A stretch of DNA of 64,000 nt from Amorphophallus konjac (Eukaryota > Streptophyta > Magnoliopsida > Alismatales > Araceae): assembly GCA_022559845.1 (NCBI GenBank), contig JAHNEJ010001346.1:211354-275353 (forward strand), read 5' to 3'. This document shows, one piece after another, positions 55,740 through 64,000 of the stretch. The notes below the pieces were generated by a model. It did no database searches. It was not told where the DNA came from and saw only the letters and a program-made list of their open reading frames with translations. The position numbers and the translations under genes were made by a program. Within the stretch, counting starts at the first letter, position 1, and each line of letters begins with the position of its first letter.

Positions 55740-57469
55740 TGTTGATCGTTTGTTTGCCTATCTTTGATCTTACTTTTGAGGTCTGCTAAGTAATATGGCA
55801 AGATGACAAACAAGCAATCAAAGATCTGCTCAAACCTATGAACATGTGAACATGAACCTAGGCAATCATAGCTAGCTCTAGCATGGGCATGCTATCTCAA
55901 TCAAATTACGCTAAGGAAAAGGAAAAACACACGCCGGGGCGTGGAGCAAGGAGTAAATAAAAACACACCACTAGGGGTGGAACAAGCAAGGAAATAAAGA
56001 TGTGATGAAGGAAATAGCTATTGCCCAGCACTAAGGAAAGATGTGATCGCCACCAAAGTAAACACAAGTCAAAGACTCGAATATACCTTGGAAATAGGAG
56101 GATGAAGCACCCGCCCACGGGAGAGAAAACCAAAGAAAGCCTGCAGATCAGCTTGAAAGTGACGGCCAGAGACCCGTGCGTCGCTTATAAGTAACGGTCC
56201 CACCCTAGACCGCCAGAAGAGAGTGACGCTCCTAAACCAGACCGTCAGACAACCTGCAGTAGTAAAGCTTGAATTCTTTTAACTCCAACTCTTCCAGCCG
56301 GCTAGAAGACTTGGGCCTCGTGCTAATGAACCTGTAAACCTGCCAAAGAAATAGAAAGACAAGACAAGACAACCTCAATCAACCCTCTTCACAAGCATAG
56401 CATCAATTCTTAAAGAACTTAAGAACATCAAAAGGAGAGGGAATTACCGGGGAGTTTTGGTTTTTTAACCCCTCTGGGCGTTTTCAAAAGTTGGGAGGAT
56501 GTTTGTATGCTTAAAACAACAGTGAAAAAACGTGGAGGAGGAGGAGGGACAATGCTTTGTTTAAAAAGACCAAGGAAGAACTCAAGCATGCAAAGATGAA
56601 CTTGAAAGATCAAAAACAAAAGTACTCCCTTGACTGGAAGATGGATGGACGTGGGAAGCAACTCCTCCTGGATGAAGATGGCTCCTGGGTTCGGCAGCAC
56701 TTCGTCGTGAATCAAAAATCTCCCCCCTTGATCATGAAATCAAAGGTTCTATTTATAGACCTTCAAAACTCATGGGTCGAGTTGAAGATAAATCAGCCAA
56801 GAAAGGAGGATAATCCTTAGCAAATCCTTGAGGATAATATCAACAAGAGTCCAAAGAAACAAACGAGAGGTCCTGAGGATTAGAATTGAAGGAGATAACG
56901 CCAATCCAAAACCCTATCTCGTCCACGGAGTAGCAGAGAAAAGGCCTGAACTGTCAGGACTCTCTGAAGGAAGTAACGGTTGCACGATAGACCGCCACTT
57001 GGAAGTAACGCATCAAGGAACGACCGTCATTTTCAACCCTATCCAAAGGATAAGATCGACGGGAAGAAGATCTAAACAATAGGACTCTGCAAGTAAGTAA
57101 CGGCCAGGGAATAGGGCGTCATAAGGAAAAAACGGCTAGAGAGTAGTCCGTTATTATGAAAGGACAACGAGGCCCTAAGTCTTGGGACTCTTCAAAGAGT
57201 AACGGCCTAGGCTTCATGCGTTATTATGAAATGACGCGCCTAGTCCAGACCGTTATTATCATTGATTTTCAAGAAAATAGAATGGAGGGATTGCCAAGCT
57301 TTTGAACGAAGTGCCACCAGGAACCAGGTCTAATCCAGGAATTGAGACTCAAAAAAAAACAGGCTTCAACTGATTAAAAGGAATTCAATGAAGAGTGAAC
57401 AACTCGGAGCATCATATCGAATAAATAAGGAGATGACCCGACTTATTGGGTATAAAACGGGTGTCAACA
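55740..57469 (-). repeat. Element B 5' LTR
   Basis: 1730 bp, nearly identical to the other LTR. It carries a minus-strand TATAAATA at 56750-56757 that should start genomic RNA. Palindromic units lie at 56160-56247, 56974-57029, 57098-57153 and 57200-57255. Confidence 0.95.
56750..56757 (-). promoter_or_regulatory. TATA box of element B promoter
   Basis: TATAAATA read on the minus strand within the 5' LTR. Confidence 0.6.
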
Positions 57470-57730
57470 AGCGGCACACCCTTGAAGTGCCCCAGCGGCA
57501 CGCTTCCATCAGCCCTTCGTCGGCACACTCCCTGGCGCCTCAGCGGCACGCCCCCAGCAGCCTTCAGCGGCACGCCCTTCAACAGCCCTCAGCGGCACAC
57601 TCCTTGGCCCTCAGCGGCACACCTTCAGCCGTCTGTTCGCCGGCACGCCCTGGCCAGGCCCTTCGTCGGCACGCCCCCTCGTGCCTTCCTTGTCCGGCAC
57701 ACTCCCCTAACCTCTTGCCCGGTGCACCCC
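57470..57730. repeat. GGCAC-core array, part 2
   Basis: About 12 units of the cagcggcacgcc type, directly continuing the 35.6-36.6 kb array interrupted by element B. Confidence 0.8.
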
Positions 57731-58194
57731 CGGCCAGCCTTAGAGATGCCTCCCACGCGCTGTTTCCTCCGAGCTTTCCGAAGTTTTACTAAAGGTGTTG
57801 CTGCCTTCGGCCGCCCACCTCCAGTTGTTGGGTTCCGCCACTCCATGTGGGTGCGTTCCCTTTTTCTCCCTTACGCTCAGGTCAAGGGGAGATGCTGTCG
57901 AATTTTCGTCAGAAACAATAACATGTTAAAAAGATAAAAGAAGCAACAAACAAATAAAAAAGAACAACGATAAAATACTTTAACCGACGCAATGAAATCA
58001 TAATTAACGTAAAGAGAACCAAATCGAACAACAACTAAACAACTTGAACATCCGCCCTCACAAAAGAAAGAATGAAGATTAATCAAGAGAAGAAAAGAAG
58101 GAACCCATGCAAAACTTAATAAAATCAAGAGAGAAAAGAAGAGAAGAAAAGAAAAGCCTTAAAACAAAGAACGGAGGAGGAGTGGGCTCCCCAC

Positions 58195-58712
58195 GCCCTT
58201 CGCCGGCACGCCCCTAGCCCGGCTGCTTGGCCCTTTGCCGGCACGCTCCAGCCAGCCCCTCGCCGGCACGCCCCTACGGGCCTTCCCCGGCACGCCTCCC
58301 TCAGCCCCTCATCGGCACGCTCCATCCCTTCCCCGGCACGCCTCCCTCAGCCCCTCAGCGGCACACCCCCTTGGCCCTCCAGCGGTACGCCCCTACGGGC
58401 CTTCCCCGGCACGCCTCCCTCAGCCCCTCGTCGGCACGCTCCAGCCCTTCCCCGGCACGCCTCCCTCAGCCCCTCAGCGGCACGCTCCCTTGGCCCTCCA
58501 GCGGTACGCCCCTGGCCTTCAGCGGTACACCCTTTTAACCCTCCAGCGGTACACCCGTCCAGCCCTTCAGCGGCACAGCCCTTCCAGCCCTTCAGCGGTA
58601 CAGCCCCAGGCCCTTCAGCGGAACTTTCCTTTTAGCCCTTCAGCGGCACAGCCCCAGGCCCTTCAGCGGCACAGCTCTCAGCTCTTCAGCGGTACACCTT
58701 TCTCTTAGCCTT
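58195..58712. repeat. GGCAC-core array, part 3
   Basis: About 25 units with cores cgccggcacg, ccccggcacg, tcgtcggcacg and agcggyac. The first part shows a higher-order repeat of about 120 bp. Open frames across it are not considered coding. Confidence 0.85.
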
Positions 58713-59349
58713 CCAATGGCCCATTCTCTCTCTAGAAAATATGAGTAATAATAATAATAATAAAAATAACAAATCCAAAAAGAACAAATAAATAAGGATG
58801 ATAAAGAAACAAGTAATAATAATAGTAAGGTTAAAAGAAATAATAATAACGATAAATAGACAAAGTAAATGATAACCAGGATAAATAAATAATAATAACA
58901 GACTCAACAAAAAATGACAAGTAAATGAATGATAACAAAACGAACAAAATAATAACAAACCTAATGTTGACCATAATAAACGAATCAATCACAAGGAAAA
59001 TGAATAAGTGGTAATAAAGAACCCACCCAAATATATCTATAAATCTACAAATGATAACGATACCGCTTCTTAAATAATAATAAAACAATGAGATCCGCTT
59101 CGCAGCCTCGTCTCTCCCGTGACCCGGTGCCGAAGGAACAACAATACCGCCCTTGCGAGTTGGGCCTGAGCCTAGGGAACCGTCCCAAAATGGCCATGAC
59201 CCGACTTCGCCTCGGGCTGACATTCCGATTAAACCGGACTCATTTCTCCGACTGGATCCCTTCCGAGCCGCTACTAAAATTGCCGCACGTTCGGCAGACA
59301 TTTGAACGGGTTCACCTCGATTTCCGCCGCGTTTCTATTACGGACCTAT

Positions 59350-60430
59350 GTCCGAACATGAAAAGGCCCGTGAGCGACCTTCATAGCCGGTGGCTCCTAC
59401 CCCGACATGGTTGTGAGCCGGCATTGCCCCGGGCCAATAGCTCACCAATTCCGACCCGTTCCTATCGGGATTTGCTCCCGCTCTTTCATTGAAATTGCCG
59501 TAAACTCGGCATACATTTGTAGGGGGTCGCGTCCACCCCCGTCACGCTCTCAATACGGGCCCTTGCCCGAACATGGAAAGGTCCGCAAGTGACCGACAGA
59601 ATCGGAATAGAACGAGACGGCTCTCGCCACCTCTGGACTCCTCCCATGGGAATATCAATAAGACCTCCGTGGGCCATATTTAGACCTCGGGCCCATCCCG
59701 ATCATGGTCATCGTCTGGCTCATATCTCCGGTCTACAGCCTGTTCCTCTCGAACACGTTTTCAGTTCTGAAACCTAGTCTCGGGACTTTTCCCCGTTGCC
59801 CTCCGACACCAGAAATATTAACGCTGCCCACGCGAGCCCCGTTTGGATCACGGGAGGCGCCCCCGGCATGGTCCCGACTCGATCTCGCACCGGGCCAATA
59901 GATTCACGGGTTTCCGGATATAATAGCCGAGATTCAATCGAACGTTTTCAGTGTCTCGGAATAATAAAACTTGCCGTGTCCCGGCATACATACATTCTCG
60001 GTCTTTCCGCGACGATTACGATATTCCCAATATCGGACACCCGTCCGAACATTAAACGGTCTCCTGAATGACCGACACGTTTAGAACGCCCGCTTCTCCG
60101 GACATAGGGCTTTTCAGCCGATTCAAGGGATATTCCCTCGTCGCCTCCTTGGCACCGGAAATATCAATGACGCTCATACAAGTCTTGTTTCGACCGCGGG
60201 GGGCCCACCGCAGTATGGTCGCAGCTTGCTCTTGCACCGGGCCAACAGATTTACCGGTTTCCGATCGCTCTAACCAAGGTTTAGCCGAATGTTTTCCGTT
60301 CTCCTGAACAATAAATTGCCATATACTGGTATACATACGCTCCAGCTTTCCCGCGACAACCGCGATTTTATCGAGCCGGACATTCGTCCGAACATTAAAT
60401 GGTCAACACATGACCGACATGACCGCGAAT
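59350..60430. repeat. Degenerate dispersed repeats in element D LTR
   Basis: A motif ccgaacatnaaanggtc plus gtgaccgac recurs at about 59352, 59569, 60047 and 60389, usually preceded by a tcggcatacat-like segment. Confidence 0.6.
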
Positions 60431-60761
60431 GGTTTTCTTCTCGCCCTCGTGTGAGGATTTCAATGCCGCGTAATAGACCTTTCATGCAATTAATTTCTTG
60501 GCCATGAGGCCCTGAATCTCGGCGATTAATCAAGGGTGTTCCCTCGTATGGGGGATGTAAATGACGTCGTGACCTTTATGGCGCGGCGGGTTTTGGTCCC
60601 GACACGAACCACACAATCGTCTGACGAAGTCAGATCGAGCGCACCACGGGCTCCTCGGAGCCCGAACAAATTGTCACTCCGGTGACTGGCACGCCCACGC
60701 ACCTCAATAAACGAATAAACCCACGAGAGAATAATAAGTGAAAAAAGTGCGTCCACAACTC

Positions 60762-60780
60762 TGGCACGCCCGGTGGGACC
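60762..60780 (+). promoter_or_regulatory. Probable primer site of element D
   Basis: TGGCACGCCCGGTGGGACC starts five bases after the LTR end GTCCACA and shares GGTGGGAC with the element B site. Confidence 0.55.
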
Positions 60781-60969
60781 AAACCACCCTTCATCTCTTC
60801 GCCGGGATTCAGGGCGTCATGGCCCCCTAATAAACGATGTTTGCCTGCTTTGATGAATTGCAGGTGCTGTCTTCGCCAGTCCTATGGGGAGAAAAGCCTG
60901 GATCGGTGCAGCTGCCTTCGCGGCCTCGAGAACGCTGCTTCGAAGCATATGCAGCTTCCAAGAATCATG

Positions 60970-61440
60970 GGGGCTGTTATAAGAAAAAAGGGGAAGAGAA
61001 GATAAAAGAAAGAGAACAGAAGGGAGGGGAAATCAAGTCCCCCGTTTCCCTCAAGAAGAAAGGAAGAAAGAGAAGAAAAGAAGAAAGAGAAGAAAAGAAG
61101 AAAAGAAGAAAAGAAGGAAGGAAGAAAGGTAGAAAAGAAAAAAAAAGAGAGAAAAGAAAGAAACAAAAAAAAGAAGAGAAAGAATTGGCAATAGAGGGTT
61201 GTACGGCCACGTCCGTCGAGACCCGTGTTGAACAAAGATTACCACTGTGGGGTTGATGCGATGGAGCGAACCACTCATCCCCTCTTTGAGGGGGTGAGCG
61301 CTCTCCTGCACCCCCACCCTGGTCAATCATACAAAAAAGAAGAGAAGAGAAAAAGAGACCAGAAAAAAAGAGAGAAGAAAAAGAAAAAAAAAGGAGAAGA
61401 AAAAGAGAAAGAAGAAAAGAAGAAAAGTCGGCCAGCATCG
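60970..61440. repeat. Polypurine GAA/GAAA-rich blocks
   Basis: Two blocks, about 60970-61190 and 61330-61435, of almost pure purine separated by unique sequence. The Lys/Glu and Phe/Ser frames on the two strands are low complexity. Confidence 0.8.
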
Positions 61441-61679
61441 CCGACTAAAAGAGCAAGAAGAAACCAGGCATCCCGCCCGACTCTAGGAGGCTCCGAGCCC
61501 GTGGTGTAATGACCCCGCTCGTTCCTCCTTCCTGCCGTCTCCATCCGGCACAAGACGGCCCCTCGAGTGGCTGTTAAAAGACCCAGCGAGCCACAATCAT
61601 AGCTTGGTGAATGGCTGCCCGCTGTGGGGAATGCTTTATAGCAATGAGGCCAAGCACGGCCACCACTCCCGAAGAGAGC

Positions 61680-64000
61680 ATGCATATACCCCGCCATGGG
61701 GGATAAGAAGAAGATATATACCCTGCTACGGGGGCATAAGAGGCAAAAAAAGATATACACTCTATTCCCAGGGGCACATGAAGAGAATCCGCCCCGACTG
61801 AGGGGCACAAAGCAAAGGCTACACCCCAGCTTCGGGGCATTTGAGGAAGAATCCGCCCTGACCTGGGGACATAAGAAGAAATAGAGTTGCACCCCAACTT
61901 AGGGGCATCTGAAGAAGAGAAATACACCCCGATATGGGGGCACATGAAGCAAAAGACATACCCCGCCATGGGGGCGTAAGAAGAAAAGAATTCACCCCTA
62001 CTCGGGGGTACATGAAGCGACAAAGAATACACCCCGCCTTAGGGGAATTTGAAGAAGAAAAATACATGCCACCGATGGGGGCACAGGAGCCATCAAGAAC
62101 ACACCCCACTTTCGGGGCACAAGAAGCAGACATTCCCCGGCGTGTCGGGGCAGAAGAAGAAGAATCCCCCCTCGGGGGGCATAAAAAGCAAAGATACACC
62201 CTCGTGCCGGGGGCACATGAAGCGAATACACTCTATCCCGGGGTCATGAGAAGCAGAAGGCGCATCCCACCCTGGGGGCATATGAAGCGAAAAGAATACA
62301 CCCTGGCTTTGGGGAATACGAAGAGAAGTATACCCCACTCTGGGGTAGAGGAAGCGGGAGAATCACACCCCCGTCTTGGGGGTATTTGAAGAAAAACATA
62401 CCCCGCCTGGGGACATAGAAACCATAAAAGAATCCGCTCCGGTTTAGGGGCATTTGAAGAAGCTACGTCCCGCCGTGGGAACATAAGAAGAGAAGAATCA
62501 ACCCCGACCTAGGGGTATTTGAAGAAGCTACGTCCCGCCTTGGGAACATAAGAAGAGAAGAATAATATATAAAAGAAATAATGAAAAATGAAAATAAAAT
62601 AAATTATGAATATTTTTCTGTTATACACCCCCGTCTCGGGGTATTTGAAGAGGAAGCCCACCTCGCCTCGAGGGCCTGGAAGCTATAAAGAACACGCCCT
62701 GACTCAGGGGCATGCAAATGAGAAGAACTCACCCCACCCCGGGTGCACAAGAAGCCAAGCTCACCCCGCATGGGGGCATGTAAGACACAGGTACGCCCCG
62801 TCTCAGGGGCACCTGAAGATAAGTACGCTCCACCTTTAGGGTGCAAAAAGCAACATACCCCACCCCGGGGGCACAAGAAGAAAACACACCCCACCACGGG
62901 GGCGTAAGAAGCCAAGAGATGTACCCCGCCCCGGGGCAGTAGAGGCAAAATGCGTCCCCCCCGGGGGCACATGAAGCAACATACCCCTCGCCTCGGCAGC
63001 ATATGAGGCCAAGAAGCTACATCCCGGCTCGGGGGCATAAGAAACAAAAGATATACCCCACGTCCGGGGCATATGAAGCCAAGAAACACACCCCCGTCTC
63101 GGGGGTATTTGAAGAAGAAGCATACCTTGCCTCGAGGGCCTAGAAGCTATAAAAAACACGCCCCGACTCAGGGGCATATGAAGAGAAGTCCACCCCGGCC
63201 TAGGGGTATTTGAAGAAGAAGCATACCCCGCCAGGGGACGTAGAAGCCATAAAGGATCCGCTCATGTTTAGGGGTACTTGAAGAAGCTACATCCTGCCTT
63301 GGGAGCATGAGAAGAAAAGAGAATCCACCCCGGCTTAGGGACCTTTGAAGGAGCATACCCCAGGCTCGGAGTCCATGAAGCAACATTAACCCCCCCGGGG
63401 GGACATCTGAAGCAGAACAAACAACATCCCCCGGCTTTGGGAAGCATATGAAGAGAGGACTATACCCCGATATGGGGGCACGTAAACAAAGAAGAAGAAT
63501 TCACCCCGCCTCGGGTGCATAAAAAGCAAGAACTACACCCCGCGTCAAAAGCGGCAATACACTCCACTCTGGGGGCACTAGAAGCAGAATACACCCCGTG
63601 CCGGGGGCATATAAAAAAAAAAGGGATACCTCGCTCTGGGGCATCAGAAGCAGTAATGCGCCCCACCTTGGGGGCATCAAAAGCAGCAATACACCCCACC
63701 TTGGGAGCACAAGAAGCAAATATTCCCCCCGGTGTGTCTGGGAAGAAGAAAAGAATTCACCCCGGCCTGGGGACACTTGAAGAAAGAAGCGCATCCCGCT
63801 CCTGGGGGCACATGAAGAGATTCTACCCCATCCGGGGGCACAACAGACAACAAAGCTACACCCCAGCCCAGGGGCCTTTGAAGAAGAGAACATACCCCGG
63901 TCCAGGGGCACAGAAGCGGAAGACATACCCCGACTGTGGGGCACATGAAGAGAAACACACCCCGCCTTGGGGGCATGAGAAGCAACATAGTTTTCACCCC
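61680..64000. repeat. Hairpin-forming minisatellite (~34-bp unit, about 65-70 copies)
   Basis: The unit is of the type ataccccgcctcgggggcac followed by atgaagaagaagaa. Each copy pairs CCCC(G) with (C)GGGG around 3-5 bases. Copies vary between about 29 and 38 bp and in sequence. A break at 62555-62620 is AT-rich. Longer-range similarity (62480-62660 with 63080-63260) suggests segmental duplication. Many minus-strand open frames arise because the unit lacks stops, with no sign of coding. The array continues past the window. Confidence 0.85.

Larger units (their letters stand above)
36620..57469 (-). mobile_element. Element B: complete Tat-type Ty3/gypsy retrotransposon, 20,850 bp
   Basis: Bounded by direct repeats 36620-38347 and 55740-57469 (LTRs, TGTTGA...TCAACA), with a perfect 5-bp target duplication AGCGG (36615-36619 and 57470-57474). 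Transcription is leftward. The order is 5' LTR, primer site (55712-55729), leader, Gag-protease, RT-RNase H-second RNase H-integrase, two antisense genes, polypurine tract and 3' LTR. The second, archaeal-type RNase H is a hallmark of the Tat/Ogre lineage, and extra antisense ORFs between integrase and 3' LTR are known in plant gypsy elements. The LTRs differ by about 8 substitutions and 2 indels, so the insertion is recent and could still be active. Confidence 0.95.
57470..60757 (+). mobile_element. Element D 5' LTR, right segment
   Basis: Continuation of the LTR starting at 35372; the first five bases are the duplicated AGCGG target. It contains more GGCAC-core arrays, an AT-rich spacer (58735-59085), degenerate repeats (59350-60430) and a terminal region at 60520-60740 that aligns with 25030-25260. 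It ends GTCCACA, the inverse of the LTR start. Confidence 0.7.
60781..64000 (+). mobile_element. Element D internal leader (continues past window)
   Basis: After the primer site there is no gag within 3.2 kb. The leader contains a polypurine block (60970-61440), a short unique stretch (61460-61680) and the hairpin minisatellite. Coding regions, if any, lie beyond 64000. Confidence 0.55.

Noticed and set aside
61051..63997. Many minus-strand frames of 80-190 codons
   Set aside because: They follow the minisatellite and polypurine blocks, recur in all three frames, and have no domain.
61680..64000. CRISPR-like array
   Set aside because: Units are contiguous tandem repeats with diverged sequence and no unique spacers, in plant DNA.

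Overview
The window is plant nuclear DNA, almost certainly from an angiosperm with a repeat-rich genome. The evidence is Ty3/gypsy chromovirus and Tat-type retrotransposons, CACTA transposons with cagacgg-type subterminal repeats, plant mobile domain (PMD) genes, a plant R2R3-MYB gene with the canonical three-exon structure, a MITE and a SINE-like insertion. I cannot place the species. Nothing looks bacterial or organellar, and apart from the MYB locus nearly everything is transposon-derived and nested.

Layout. 1-2058 is the 3' part of a CACTA element inserted in the pol gene of a plus-strand Tat-type gypsy element (element A, 2059 to at least 10.9 kb). Element A keeps the end of pol with three nonsense codons, a decayed antisense PMD gene (5814-8433) and the start of its 3' LTR at 10922. 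11-22.4 kb is a graveyard: a pyrimidine-rich tract, a chromovirus remnant whose gag is fused in frame to integrase (14.7-16.1 kb), GC-rich and AT-rich low-complexity DNA, tRNA-Met-type primer sites, a second CACTA end, and an integrase scrap. 22.4-25.3 kb resembles a long LTR. 25.9-31 kb is the most gene-like part: a MITE, an R2R3-MYB gene on the minus strand with a one-base deletion in exon 2, and a SINE. 31.1-35.3 kb is a terminal-inverted-repeat element holding a gypsy LTR and G-rich tandem repeats.

From 35372 to the end lies the 5' LTR and leader of a very large gypsy element (element D, plus strand). Its LTR (TGTGGAC...GTCCACA, about 4.5 kb net) is split by a young complete retrotransposon, element B (36620-57469, 20,850 bp, 5-bp duplication AGCGG, LTRs of about 1.73 kb with roughly 8 substitutions between them). 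Element B runs on the minus strand: 5' LTR, primer site, Gag-protease with a G-patch, then RT, RNase H, a second archaeal-type RNase H and integrase. Between integrase and the 3' LTR it carries two spliced genes in antisense orientation: a seven-exon PMD gene (759 codons) and a two-exon PMD-like gene (450 codons). Antisense introns escape splicing of the sense genomic RNA, so they can survive retrotransposition.

The least explained feature is a family of about 46 short palindromic units (TRACGG...CCGTYA), mostly paired and often spaced about 100 bp apart. It occupies the LTRs, leader, spacers and one intron of element B but none of its exons, and nearly all LTR-LTR differences fall in or beside it. 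Other notable structures are a hairpin conserved at the same place in elements A and B, and a 2.3 kb hairpin-forming minisatellite at 61.7-64 kb.
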